Source: Anaerohalosphaeraceae bacterium
Lineage (GTDB): Bacteria; Planctomycetota; Phycisphaerae; Sedimentisphaerales; Anaerohalosphaeraceae
Assembly: GCA_037479115.1 (NCBI GenBank)
Contig: JBBFLK010000003.1
Location: 108,501 to 172,500, forward strand
DNA: 64,000 bases
Direction of reading: 5' to 3'
This document shows, one piece after another, positions 1-8,955 of this stretch. Below the pieces are notes generated by a model. The model worked only from the letters and a program-made list of their open reading frames with translations. It was not told the origin of the DNA and ran no database searches. The position numbers and the translations under genes are program-made. Positions within the stretch are counted from its first letter, which is position 1; each line of letters starts with the position of its first letter.

Positions 1-1
1 C

Positions 2-103
2 GCCGGCGGAAATAACCGCGACTGCAAGGTGGATTTGTATGACCTGGCGGAAGTGGCGGTCAACTGGCTGGGCTGCTCGAACATCTTTGAGGCATGTGAT
101 TAA
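2..103 (+). CDS. C-terminal end of a secreted protein with a dockerin-like tail (5' truncated)
   Basis: Only the last 33 codons lie in the window; the gene enters from the left edge. The frame reads a calcium-loop/helix pattern (N-N-R-D-C-K-V-D-L-Y-D-L-A ... W-L) followed by a short Cys-containing end and TAA. This is the same type I dockerin-like motif that ends the two glycoside hydrolases further right, so the missing part is probably a secreted glycanase or binding protein of the same cluster. In planctomycetes such tails often occur without any known scaffoldin, so the binding partner is unknown. Only the tail can be identified. Confidence 0.7.
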   Translation, partial: AGGNNRDCKVDLYDLAEVAVNWLGCSNIFEACD

Positions 104-117
104 GGAGAATATGTTGC

Positions 118-149
118 GAGGGTCTTGCTGATAAAAAGGCAGGACCCTC
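118..149 (+). terminator. Intrinsic terminator-like hairpin after the dockerin-tailed gene
   Basis: An 11-bp inverted repeat (118-128 with 139-149, one mismatch) lies 15 nt after the stop codon. A short T-rich run follows about 10 nt later, so it is a plausible but not strong rho-independent terminator. Confidence 0.5.
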
Positions 150-270
150 GCCTTCTGTGTTTTTGATTCATGGTTTTTAAGAAAGTGTGCGTGTGAGAGT
201 GTGTGAGGGTGTTTACGTCAGTTGAGAATAGTTCGAATTCAATAAGGTTTTCAGAAAGGAGAAGGATAAG

Positions 271-897
271 ATGAAGAAATGTTTACTGATGATGTTTGCG
301 ATGGGGATTGTCTCCGTCAGCCAGGCCGTTGTCATCGGCGACTTTGAAACCGGAATGGACAACTGGGGACCGAGCTGGGAAGGCGGAGCAACATTCACCA
401 TCGGTTCGGTGCCGGGAACCGTTACGCGGGGGGACAACAGCGTAGCCGTAAAACTTTCAGACGGCGGATACTGGAAGATGCTCTGGAGTGCGCCTGCGGC
501 CCCGGGACAGCTGAACAACGTGATTCTGACATTCGATGTGACGATGTATGCCAATGAGTGGACGGGCAATAACTGGACCAAGGTTGCCGATAAGATTGCA
601 TTCAACAGCGACAGCGGCTGGCAGGAGTGGACGACGGCGACGGCCGTGGACCGTCTGACGGGACTGCCGACCTCGACCGACTGGGGGCCCTGGGCGGGCG
701 ATGCCTTCAAGACGTATCGGCTGGAAATTCCCAGCTACAACGCCCTGAACTGGTTCCAGATTGTAATTTCTTTCCAGCAGAATCCTGTGGACGGCGCCGG
801 GAATTTCTATATTGACAATATCCAGCTGATTCCGGAGCCGACCACGATGGCTCTGCTGGGGCTGGGCGGGGTGCTGACAATCCGCAGACGGCGCTGA
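271..897 (+). CDS. PEP-CTERM surface protein, carbohydrate-binding-module-like
   Basis: 208 residues. The N-terminus is a signal peptide (MKKCLLMMFAMGIVSVSQA). The C-terminus carries the sorting signal I-P-E-P-T-T, a hydrophobic helix and a terminal R-R-R-R, which directs exosortase-dependent processing and surface retention in this phylum. The central part opens with a D-F-E-T-G-M-D-N-W motif and closes with F-Y-I-D-N-I-Q-L-I, typical ends of a beta-sandwich carbohydrate-binding module. An AGAAAGGAG ribosome site lies just before the ATG. It sits between dockerin-tailed proteins and two glycanases, which suggests a surface binding role for plant polysaccharide. The exact ligand cannot be read. 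Confidence 0.8.
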   Translation: MKKCLLMMFAMGIVSVSQAVVIGDFETGMDNWGPSWEGGATFTIGSVPGTVTRGDNSVAVKLSDGGYWKMLWSAPAAPGQLNNVILTFDVTMYANEWTGNNWTKVADKIAFNSDSGWQEWTTATAVDRLTGLPTSTDWGPWAGDAFKTYRLEIPSYNALNWFQIVISFQQNPVDGAGNFYIDNIQLIPEPTTMALLGLGGVLTIRRRR

Positions 898-938
898 AAA
901 AGCCCGGTATCAAGCGGCAGAATGCGGCTGAAAGAAAA

Positions 939-980
939 AGAAAGGGTCGGAAAGATTTCCCGCCGGCCCTTTCTTTCTAT
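939..980 (+). terminator. Intrinsic terminator
   Basis: A 12-bp stem (939-950 with 963-974, one G-T pair) with a 12-nt loop runs directly into a T/C-rich tract. It ends the PEP-CTERM gene and separates it from the GH5-GH44 pair. Confidence 0.75.
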
Positions 981-1006
981 CTGTCTATACAGACGAAGGG
1001 GGTGTT

Positions 1007-2905
1007 ATGGTCCCAAAGACCGTCCGCCGGATTATCGGAACTTTAGATAGGATTCTTTTCTATTTGGCTTTCTGGTTTCTACTGGGGTTGAACGGGATGC
1101 CGCTGTACGCCGCCACCCCTTGGCTGCGGGCGGACGGCAATGTTCTCAAAGACCCGGCCGGCAATATCGTGGTGCTGCGAGGCGTCAGTTTGATGGACCT
1201 GGGGGCCACACAGCTGTGGTATGGCGGCGTTATCAATATGATTAACCGGCTCACGAATCAAACGGATACGCAGGGCGGTTCGCCGGGCTGGTATCCGCGG
1301 GTCATTCGGCTTCCGATTTATCCGTCGGATGAGGATGATTTTGCCAGCCCGTGGACCTTCGTGCCCGGCAGCGACCACTTTTACAACAACCTCCTTCGGT
1401 CGGTTGTGGATTACTGCCGAACCAAAGATTTGTATGTGATTATCGATCTGCACTACATCGCCAATACGTATGACCATGTTCCAATGGCTTCGGCCTTCTG
1501 GGCCTATATGGCGCCCCGTTTTGCCAATGACAGCCATGTGATTTTTGAACTGTTCAATGAGCCCATCAATCCGGGCAGCTCCGATTTGAACCGCTGGCTG
1601 AGCGTGCGGGCGGATATGCAGACCTGGATTGATATTGTCCGCAGTTATGCTCCGAATAACCTGATTCTGGTGGCCGGTCCGAGCTATTCGCAAATCATCG
1701 GGCCGGCAGCGACCCATCCGGTCAGCGACCCGGTCGGCGGGCAGAATATCGCGTATGTCTCGCATTTGTATCCCGGACATCTGGACGGAACCTGGGGCAA
1801 TCCGCAGTGGTACATAAACCATGTACAGACCTGTGCGGCGGTGTATCCGGTCTTTATGACCGAATGGGGCTTCAGCGCCGCCGGCGGAACGGGACTGACC
1901 GGTTCGATTACGACGTACGGACAGCCCCTGCTGGACTGGGCGGACGGGCTGAAAATCAGCCAGACTGCCTGGGTGGCCAGTTATGACTGGCGGCCGTCGA
2001 TTTTTTATCCAAATTGGACCTTGCGCTGCGGCGAAGAGGAAATGGGCTGTTTTTTGAAGAACAGACTCTATCAGAAGCGAAATGACGACCAGCCCAGTGA
2101 AGGGACGGGGCTTCCGCCGACTTGTTCTCTGCTTTGGCCTGCCGGGACGGTTCGAATCCCTTCCGGAAGAAATCTGACGCTGCGGGCGGAGGCCTTGGAC
2201 CCGGATGGGGCCATTGCCAAAGTCGAATTTTATCGGGGAACCGTCAAACTGGGTGAGGATGCATCGAGTCCTTATGAGTTTTTCTGGGCCGACATTCCGG
2301 CCGGCACTTATACCCTGAAAGTCAAAGCTGTTGACAACAGCGGACGCTGGACGTATTCCTCGCCGGCTGTCCTGAATGTCGGAGGCAGTCCGGTTCCGCA
2401 GACAGTTCGATATGAAGCGGAAAACGCGGTTTATACCGGCGAAGTTACCCGTCGAAGTTCGACAGCAGCCGGCGGCGGTGCCTATCTGGATATGAGAGAC
2501 TCCGGCACCATCACCTGGACGGTCGAAGTCCCGTCTGCCGGTTCATATCAGGCCGTTTTCCGATATAATCTTTTTTACGGTACCCCCAAAACTCAATATT
2601 TGCGTGTCAATGGTGTCCCATCCGGAACGGTGGTCTTTGATGACGCTCAGACGCAGACCTGGCTGACCAAAACGATTCCGGTTTCGCTGAATGCTGGGCA
2701 GAATACTCTTGCGATTGAAAAATATTGGGGCTGGATGTATTTTGACTATCTGGAGCTGATTATACCGTCTTCTCTCTGTGCGTACGGTGACCTGAATCAG
2801 GATTGTCAGGTCAATCTGGAGGATTTGGCGGTTTTGGCGGCAGGATGGCTGAATCCCTATCAGATGTCGGAGATGGCGGACGTGTCGTCCGACTGGGGGA
2901 ATTGA
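1007..2905 (+). CDS. Secreted GH5 family glycanase (cellulase-like) with Ig-like, CBM and dockerin-like domains
   Basis: 632 residues, a multidomain extracellular enzyme. Order: signal/TM segment about 15-36; GH5 TIM-barrel catalytic domain about 37-365 with V-V-L-R-G-V-S near its start, acid/base Glu185 in F-N-E-P and nucleophile Glu286 in M-T-E-W-G; bacterial Ig-like domain about 370-462; CBM6/35-like module about 466-590 beginning Y-E-A-E-N; and a dockerin-like repeat from 592 (G-D-L-N-Q-D-C-Q-V-N-L-E-D-L-A). GH5 enzymes cleave beta-1,4-linked glucans or mannans by a retaining mechanism; the exact substrate is not readable. Only one complete dockerin repeat is present and the expected second one is replaced by a short end. 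The GH44 gene starts 23 nt later, so the two are probably co-transcribed. Confidence 0.9.
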   Translation: MVPKTVRRIIGTLDRILFYLAFWFLLGLNGMPLYAATPWLRADGNVLKDPAGNIVVLRGVSLMDLGATQLWYGGVINMINRLTNQTDTQGGSPGWYPRVIRLPIYPSDEDDFASPWTFVPGSDHFYNNLLRSVVDYCRTKDLYVIIDLHYIANTYDHVPMASAFWAYMAPRFANDSHVIFELFNEPINPGSSDLNRWLSVRADMQTWIDIVRSYAPNNLILVAGPSYSQIIGPAATHPVSDPVGGQNIAYVSHLYPGHLDGTWGNPQWYINHVQTCAAVYPVFMTEWGFSAAGGTGLTGSITTYGQPLLDWADGLKISQTAWVASYDWRPSIFYPNWTLRCGEEEMGCFLKNRLYQKRNDDQPSEGTGLPPTCSLLWPAGTVRIPSGRNLTLRAEALDPDGAIAKVEFYRGTVKLGEDASSPYEFFWADIPAGTYTLKVKAVDNSGRWTYSSPAVLNVGGSPVPQTVRYEAENAVYTGEVTRRSSTAAGGGAYLDMRDSGTITWTVEVPSAGSYQAVFRYNLFYGTPKTQYLRVNGVPSGTVVFDDAQTQTWLTKTIPVSLNAGQNTLAIEKYWGWMYFDYLELIIPSSLCAYGDLNQDCQVNLEDLAVLAAGWLNPYQMSEMADVSSDWGN

Positions 2906-2928
2906 AAACAGTTGAGCGGAGGATGATG

Positions 2929-4698
2929 ATGAGACCGTTAGAGTGGTTTTTTGGGGGGGTCTGTGTGGTTTCAGCAGCGGCCTGGGGGGCTATTTCGGTT
3001 CAGTATTCTATCAACACGGAAAGCGGGCGGGCGATGATCAGTCCCTATATTTACGGGGCCAACTTCGACCATGTTACCTGCGGGAATCTGACGGTACGGC
3101 GAATGGGAGGAAACCGCACGACGGGGTATAACTGGGAGAACAATTTCTCCAATGCAGGCAGCGACTGGTATCATTCGAGCGACCGGTATATGTCCGCTTA
3201 TCTGCCGTGGAATCAGCAGCTGATACCCGGCAAGGTCTATGCGGATTTTCGACAGGCCGATATCCAAGCCGGACGCGCATCGGTGTTGACCCTGCAGATG
3301 GCCGGCTATGTAGCGGCGGATGACTGGGGGACGGTCACGGAAGCCCAAACGGCCCCCTCCTCCCGCTGGAAAGAAGTGGTCTATAAGAAAAATGCCCCGT
3401 TTTGTGTACCGGCGGGAAGCCCCAGTACGACGGACAACTTCGTGTATATGGATGAGTTTGTCAATTATCTGGTGACAACCTTCGGGAATGCCAACACTCC
3501 GACAGGGGTGAAGTTTTATTCGCTGGACAATGAGCCGGCCCTGTGGGCTTATACGCATCCCCGGATTCATCCCAATAAGGTGGGCTGTGTGGAGCTGATT
3601 AACAGAAGTACGGCCCTGGCGTCGGCGGTTAAGGATGTGGACCCGTATGCACAGATTACCGGGCCGGTCCTGTATGGCTTTGCCGCGTTTTTGCATCTGC
3701 AGGATGCCCCTGACTGGAACAGCGTCAAGGGCAGTTACTCCTGGTTCATCGATTACTATCTGGTTCAGATGAAAAACGCCGGCACATCGGCCGGCCGGCG
3801 GCTTTTGGATGTGCTGGATTTGCATTGGTATCCGGAAGCACGCGACAATAACAATGTACGAATTACCGATTTTGCGGCAACGGAGACCAATTATGTCACG
3901 CGAATGCAGGCGCCGCGAACGCTGTGGGACAGCGGATATATTGAAAACAGCTGGATTGGTCAGTGGTTCAGCAGTTATCTGCCCCTGCTGCCGAAGATTT
4001 TCAATTCCATTCAGACGTATTATCCGGGAACCAAACTGGCGTTTACAGAATACAATTACGGCGGCGAAAACCATATCTCCGGCGGCATTGCTCAGGCGGA
4101 TGTGCTGGGAATATTCGGGAAATACGGTGTGTATCTGGCGGCGTACTGGGGTGCCAACGGAGTTTATACCAACGCAGCGTTTAATCTGTACCGCAATTAT
4201 GACGGCAACGGCTCAACGTTCGGCGATGTGAAGGTATCCGCCTCGATGTCGGATAAGGTCAACAGTTCCATTTATGCATCGATGTTTTCCGGACTCAACA
4301 ACCGTCTTCATTTGATTGTTTTGAATAAACATCTGACGGAACCCATCAGCGGAAGTTTCGTCATCAACAGTCCCTGCCTTTATACCTCCGGTCGTGTGTG
4401 GGCCTTTGACGGCTCCAGCACCTCCATTACGGAGCGGACACCTGTTTCCGCGATTGTCAATAATGCGTTTTCCTACAGCATTCCGCCTCTAACGGCATGC
4501 CATTTTGTGCTTCAGTCCGAGCGGCCTTTGGCGGATTTGTCAGGGGATTGTCAGGTCGGGCTGGAGGATTTGGCCCTGTTCTGCGGGCAGTGGCTCGCAG
4601 AAGGGCTGGGACCGCAAAGCAGCTGCGGCGATTTCAATCGGGACGGTGTAATCGACGGGGCCGACTGGCGGTTTTTAGCCGACAGCTGGCTGCACTAA
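2929..4698 (+). CDS. Secreted GH44 family endoglucanase/xyloglucanase with type I dockerin-like tail
   Basis: 589 residues from the third of three tandem ATGs. This start is chosen because a GCGGAGG site ends 6 nt before it and a signal peptide begins there; upstream ATGs in the same frame overlap the GH5 gene and are too close to the ribosome site. The mature protein starts with the GH44 hallmark around S-I-N-T-E-S-G-R. The proposed acid/base is Glu202 (L-D-N-E-P-A-L-W) and the nucleophile Glu374 (A-F-T-E-Y-N-Y-G-G), matching the two conserved GH44 glutamates. Residues about 534-589 form a two-repeat dockerin-like domain (D-L-S-G-D-C-Q-V ... D-F-N-R-D-G-V-I). GH44 enzymes attack beta-1,4-glucan and xyloglucan. 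It is the distal gene of the cluster and converges on phoU. Confidence 0.92.
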   Translation: MRPLEWFFGGVCVVSAAAWGAISVQYSINTESGRAMISPYIYGANFDHVTCGNLTVRRMGGNRTTGYNWENNFSNAGSDWYHSSDRYMSAYLPWNQQLIPGKVYADFRQADIQAGRASVLTLQMAGYVAADDWGTVTEAQTAPSSRWKEVVYKKNAPFCVPAGSPSTTDNFVYMDEFVNYLVTTFGNANTPTGVKFYSLDNEPALWAYTHPRIHPNKVGCVELINRSTALASAVKDVDPYAQITGPVLYGFAAFLHLQDAPDWNSVKGSYSWFIDYYLVQMKNAGTSAGRRLLDVLDLHWYPEARDNNNVRITDFAATETNYVTRMQAPRTLWDSGYIENSWIGQWFSSYLPLLPKIFNSIQTYYPGTKLAFTEYNYGGENHISGGIAQADVLGIFGKYGVYLAAYWGANGVYTNAAFNLYRNYDGNGSTFGDVKVSASMSDKVNSSIYASMFSGLNNRLHLIVLNKHLTEPISGSFVINSPCLYTSGRVWAFDGSSTSITERTPVSAIVNNAFSYSIPPLTACHFVLQSERPLADLSGDCQVGLEDLALFCGQWLAEGLGPQSSCGDFNRDGVIDGADWRFLADSWLH

Positions 4699-4716
4699 CC
4701 CGGACCTTTCTTGGCC

Positions 4717-5382
4717 TTATCGATGGTCCTGCTTTTTGTGGCGGATGATGTGCCCTTCCACGAGGTAAATCACATCTTCAGCGATATTCGTGGCGTGGTC
4801 GGCAATGCGTTCCAGATGCCGCGAAACCGAAAGCAGATGCATCAGCAATTCCATCTGTTCCGGATGTGAGCGGATGCGGTCCTGAATGTACGCATACATT
4901 TGTTTGTGAAGGGCGTCCACTTCGTCATCGCTCAGGCAGACGTGGTGGGCGATTCGGCAGTCCAGATTGACCAGGGCGTCGATGCTTCGGCGGACCATAA
5001 ACTGGCTTTTTTCGGCCATTTCTTCCAGATTCGGCGGGATTTGAATCTGTTCCTGCGAGGACAGATATTCCGCCCGCTCCGCAATGTTGACGGCCAGGTC
5101 GCCGATGCGCTCCAGGTCATTGTTGATTTTCAGGGCCGTAATGATGTATCGCAGGTCGATGGCGACGGGCTGATAGAGCGCCAGCATTTTCAGGCATTCT
5201 TCCTCAATATCGACTTCCTTGCGGTCAATCTCCGTATCCCGGTCAACAACCTGCCGGGCCAGCGTTCCATCCCAGGTTTCGACGGCTTTGACGGCTTTCC
5301 AGAGATGTTCTTCGACCCGTGAGCACTGCTCCAGAAGCATTTGCTTGAGATTCTCAATCTCCCGTTTGAGATGAACGGACAT
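4717..5382 (-). CDS. phoU: Phosphate transport system regulator PhoU
   Basis: 221 residues, the normal length for PhoU, with two repeated three-helix PhoU domains (about 10-100 and 115-205) rich in acidic metal-binding positions such as D-L-R-Y-I-I-T and D-L-A-V-N-I-A-E-R. PhoU links the Pst transporter to the PhoR kinase and damps the phosphate-starvation response. It is the last gene of pstSCAB-phoU, 17 nt after pstB, so translation is probably coupled to the transporter. Confidence 0.95.
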   Translation of the reverse strand: MSVHLKREIENLKQMLLEQCSRVEEHLWKAVKAVETWDGTLARQVVDRDTEIDRKEVDIEEECLKMLALYQPVAIDLRYIITALKINNDLERIGDLAVNIAERAEYLSSQEQIQIPPNLEEMAEKSQFMVRRSIDALVNLDCRIAHHVCLSDDEVDALHKQMYAYIQDRIRSHPEQMELLMHLLSVSRHLERIADHATNIAEDVIYLVEGHIIRHKKQDHR

Positions 5383-5399
5383 ATCCGAATTCCTTTCGT

Positions 5400-6308
5400 T
5401 TATCCAAATCGCCCTGTGATGTAGTCTTCGGTTTCTTTTTTGGCGGGGTTGGTAAAGAGCACATCGGTCCGGCCGTATTCGATGAGTTTGCCCAGGCAGA
5501 AAAAGGCGGTGCGGTCGCTGACGCGTGCCGCCTGCTGCATATTGTGTGTGACAATCACGATGGTGTACGTGCCTTTCAGAGAAGCAATGAGTTCTTCAAT
5601 TCGGGCGGTCGCCAGCGGGTCAAGGGCGGAGCAGGGTTCGTCCATCAGAATGACTTTGGGCTTATTGGCCAGCGTACGGGCGATGCACAGCCGCTGCTGC
5701 TGTCCGCCGGACAAGGCCAGGGCGGATTTGGATAAATCCTCCTTGACCTCCTCCCACAGCGCCGCATCACGAAGGCACCGTTCGACGATAGCATCCAGTT
5801 CTGAGCGGCGCCGGATTCCCTGAAGACGCGGACCATACGCCACGTTGTCATAGATGCTTTTGGCGAAGGGATTCGGCTTCTGAAAAACCATTCCGACCTG
5901 CTGACGCAGGTTAACCAGGTTGGTATTTTTGTCATAGACATTTTGTCCGCCGACGGTCAGCAGTCCGTCCGCCCGGGTGTTCGGAATCAGGTCATTCATC
6001 CGGTTGATGCACCGCAGAAACGTGCTTTTTCCACAGCCGCTGGGGCCGATAATCGCGGTCACGGAGCCGGCCTCAATGTCCATCGTAATGTTCTCGACAC
6101 CAATTTTCGAACCGTAGTAAAAGCTGAAGTCTTTGGCTTGAATAATAATCCGTTCCGGCCGGACGGTCTGCTGGATTTCCGGTTTTGCTTCCGGTTCAGC
6201 CAGCCGGATCGGACCGGGCTGTCGAGGGTCGGACTGTGGAGAAAGACGTTCCATTTTCGGCCTCTGTGGGTGTTGTTTTTTCTGAATATTATCCGAAGAA
6301 AGCAGCAT
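5400..6308 (-). CDS. pstB: Phosphate ABC transporter ATP-binding protein PstB
   Basis: 302 residues. It contains Walker [10 protein letters not shown] (88-96), the ABC signature L-S-G-G-Q-Q-Q-R (199-206) and Walker B V-I-L-M-D-E-P (219-225). It powers phosphate import through PstC/PstA at the inner membrane. PstB proteins are usually about 250-260 residues; the first 50 residues here are polar, Pro/Gln-rich and look unfolded. A later start at Met19 would shorten the extension but not remove it. The gene starts 1 nt after the pstA stop. Confidence 0.95.
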   Translation of the reverse strand: MLLSSDNIQKKQHPQRPKMERLSPQSDPRQPGPIRLAEPEAKPEIQQTVRPERIIIQAKDFSFYYGSKIGVENITMDIEAGSVTAIIGPSGCGKSTFLRCINRMNDLIPNTRADGLLTVGGQNVYDKNTNLVNLRQQVGMVFQKPNPFAKSIYDNVAYGPRLQGIRRRSELDAIVERCLRDAALWEEVKEDLSKSALALSGGQQQRLCIARTLANKPKVILMDEPCSALDPLATARIEELIASLKGTYTIVIVTHNMQQAARVSDRTAFFCLGKLIEYGRTDVLFTNPAKKETEDYITGRFG

Positions 6309-6309
6309 T

Positions 6310-7944
6310 TTAAATCCCTTGCAGTTTTCGGCTCATTCGCCATCGCAGGAAGATGGCCGCTAAATTCAGCACGAGAACCAGCAGAATCAGCGTCATCACC
6401 ATTCCGAACTGGTTGTGAGGCACCTGCATAGCCAGGCGGTCCCCGACGGTTATATCATAGCACCCGTATGAAAGGGCCCGGGTCGGCTGAAAAAGCCATT
6501 TCAAATGAAGCCCGATGTTCGGAATCGGTCCGAGGGCGACAGCACCGGCAAAAAGAATCGGGGCGGTCTCACCGGCGGCACGGCTTAAGCTCAGAATAAT
6601 ACCGGTCAGAATGCCCGGCCCGGCGGCCGGCAGGGTGACGGTCAGAAATGTCCTGAATTTGCCCGCTCCCAGGGCCAGCGATGCTTCTTTATAGGACTGC
6701 GGCACAGCCCGAATGGCTTCTTCAGAGGCCCGGATTATCACGGGCAGGACCAGAAGGGCCAGGGTCATTGAGGCGGACAGAATACAGGGTTTGCCGACCA
6801 TCAGAACAAAGAAAGCCAGCCCGAAAAGCCCATAGACGATACTCGGAACACCGGCCAGGGTATTGATGCAGGTGCGGATGACCCGTGTGGTGATTCCGTC
6901 CGCGGCATATTCCACCAGATAGGCGGCGGACAGCACGCCCAGCGGAACGGCGAAACACATCGAAAGAACGGTCAGCAGGAGTGTGCCGAGGACTTCCGGG
7001 CCGGCGCCGCCGAAGTAATGTCCGGCGGTGCTGTCGTCCAGAAAATACCGCCAGTAAATTGTCGGGCGGGGCTGAAGCATCGCGGCAAGATTCTGCTCCA
7101 CCATCGAAAACAGAGGAGCCAGTTCCGTTTTTCCGAAAATCCCTTCGTCCGGGTCATCCCGGCGGATTTGTTTGGGAATCAGCCGTTTGTCGTCTTTGCC
7201 GGAGGGAACCCATTTGGTTTGATAAATCAGATAGTGAAGATGTTTTTGAGCCACATCCCAGCGCGTGGCGCCGAACCGGTCCTGCGGCAGAGGCGGGACG
7301 GATTCGCCGGGCAGCGGACCGAACAGTTTCCGCATTTCTGTTTTGACAATATCCAGTTCAGCAGCGTATTCGGACCGGCGGGACAAATCAATTTCCTGAA
7401 GAATCTGCCGGTACTGTTTGGAAAGCGAAAAGACAATTTCAAACGGACTGTTCTGAAAGCGGGAATTGGACCGCTGGGCATCGACGGTATCCAGCAGTGA
7501 TTCCGCCTCCGCTTTATCCACTGTGTCCAGGGCCTGCAGAAAGGCATCCCGAATCTCCTTGGCCTGTTCGCGAAGCCGGGCGTATTCTTCATCTGCGACT
7601 TCCAGATAGCGAAGATGGCGGCCGAGCTGCTGATAAGCGGAACGGGCTTCCCGACTCAAAAGGGCGGTGTCAATTCCCCGGCTGAAATGCTCCAGCAGGT
7701 CCAGGGCCTCCCGGCGAGCCTGATTTGTTTGAGCCGTTCGCCTTTCCAGGTCTTCCGCCTTTCCCCGTTTGAACAGTTCTTTCTGCATTTTATCGAATTC
7801 GACGGTCTTTCGGAAGAAGACGGCTTTGCTGCCTTTCCAGAGCATCGGAAACAGGAAGAGCATCAGGGCAACCGCCAGAAACAGTACGGAACTGCTGCAC
7901 AGGGCCGTAAAAAACGCATTTTTTATTTGACGCCAGAGAGTCAT
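6310..7944 (-). CDS. pstA: Phosphate ABC transporter permease PstA with a long N-terminal insert
   Basis: 544 residues, about twice the usual PstA length. The first transmembrane helix is at about 15-35. It is followed by a 270-residue hydrophilic, partly coiled-coil stretch (about 40-312) and then the normal five-helix permease core with the EAA-type loop ([10 protein letters not shown]). By topology the insert should face the periplasm. It overlaps pstC by 4 nt (ATGA) and is followed at once by pstB. The permease assignment is firm; the job of the insert is unknown. Confidence 0.93.
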   Translation of the reverse strand: MTLWRQIKNAFFTALCSSSVLFLAVALMLFLFPMLWKGSKAVFFRKTVEFDKMQKELFKRGKAEDLERRTAQTNQARREALDLLEHFSRGIDTALLSREARSAYQQLGRHLRYLEVADEEYARLREQAKEIRDAFLQALDTVDKAEAESLLDTVDAQRSNSRFQNSPFEIVFSLSKQYRQILQEIDLSRRSEYAAELDIVKTEMRKLFGPLPGESVPPLPQDRFGATRWDVAQKHLHYLIYQTKWVPSGKDDKRLIPKQIRRDDPDEGIFGKTELAPLFSMVEQNLAAMLQPRPTIYWRYFLDDSTAGHYFGGAGPEVLGTLLLTVLSMCFAVPLGVLSAAYLVEYAADGITTRVIRTCINTLAGVPSIVYGLFGLAFFVLMVGKPCILSASMTLALLVLPVIIRASEEAIRAVPQSYKEASLALGAGKFRTFLTVTLPAAGPGILTGIILSLSRAAGETAPILFAGAVALGPIPNIGLHLKWLFQPTRALSYGCYDITVGDRLAMQVPHNQFGMVMTLILLVLVLNLAAIFLRWRMSRKLQGI

Positions 7945-8924
7945 CGCTTCGACTTTTTCATTTGCAGAATAAAATGTTCACTCAGCAGATTCAGACAAAA
8001 GGTGAAAATCAGCAAAACCAGACCGATGGCAAAAAGCGAATGAAAGTGAATTGTGCCCTGCGGCACTTCGCCCAGTTCGCCGGCGATGGTGGCGGTCATC
8101 GTGCGGACGGATTGAGACAAATCCCACCAGGGAGAGGGAATCTGCGTGGCATTGCCGGAGGCCATCCAGACCACCATCGTTTCTCCGACAGCACGCATCA
8201 TCCCGAGGATTACGGCCGCCAAAATGCCGCTGTGGGCGGCGGGAATCACAACCCGCAGAAGCGTTTCCGCCCGCGTGGCGCCCAGACCATAGGATGCCTC
8301 GCGAATTTCTCGTCCGACGGCCGTAAGGGCATCTTCCGCCACACTGATGATGGTCGGCATCGCCATAATTGACAGGATTATCGAAGCATTCAGGGCATTG
8401 GTGCCGGTCGAAAACCCCAGATGTTTCTGAAGCCAGGGGGCTACAACCATCACCGCAAAAACCCCATAGGCCACCGAAGGAATAGCGGCCAGAATTTCAA
8501 TCAGGGGCTTGCAGACCTGACGTGTGCGAAAGGAAGCAATGTCGCTCAGAAAGACGGCGGCCAGCAGGCCGGTCGGTACGGCAATCAGCAGGGAGGTGAC
8601 GGTGACATAAAAAGACCCGGCAATGATAGCCAGAATGCCGTATTCCGGATGAGCCTGGTGTTCAGGAAACCAGCGCCGGCTCGTAAGAAACTCTGTGATT
8701 CTCTCTCGGGGTGAAACTCCGCTTTCCGTAAAGAAAGGAGCTGCCTGGCGAATGACAAAAACGAAAATCAGAAGAACGGCTGCTACCGAGCAGAATGTGA
8801 CGACAAACAGAAAAGACTTCACAAACCAGGATAGCAGGGTGCTTCGCAGGTCATCTCGAAACGTAAGACGCAGCGGCCGGGGAAACCGTACCGCTTCATC
8901 TGATTGACTGACGGCTGTTGTCAT
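7941..8924 (-). CDS. pstC: Phosphate ABC transporter permease PstC
   Basis: 327 residues with six predicted membrane helices. The family's conserved stretch A-A-I-P-S-V-A-Y-G-V-F-A and the cytoplasmic coupling loop A-S-Y-G-L-G-A-T-R-A-E-T are readable. It forms the inner-membrane channel with PstA. The short hydrophilic N-terminus before the first helix is unremarkable. It lies 31 nt after pstS and overlaps pstA. Confidence 0.95.
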   Translation of the reverse strand: MTTAVSQSDEAVRFPRPLRLTFRDDLRSTLLSWFVKSFLFVVTFCSVAAVLLIFVFVIRQAAPFFTESGVSPRERITEFLTSRRWFPEHQAHPEYGILAIIAGSFYVTVTSLLIAVPTGLLAAVFLSDIASFRTRQVCKPLIEILAAIPSVAYGVFAVMVVAPWLQKHLGFSTGTNALNASIILSIMAMPTIISVAEDALTAVGREIREASYGLGATRAETLLRVVIPAAHSGILAAVILGMMRAVGETMVVWMASGNATQIPSPWWDLSQSVRTMTATIAGELGEVPQGTIHFHSLFAIGLVLLIFTFCLNLLSEHFILQMKKSKR

Positions 8925-8955
8925 ACCTTGCCTCAGGAGTCTTGGGTGAGCCGTA

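Noticed and set aside
187..211. GTG-rich simple sequence
   Set aside because: Short low-complexity run before the PEP-CTERM gene without regular repeat unit.
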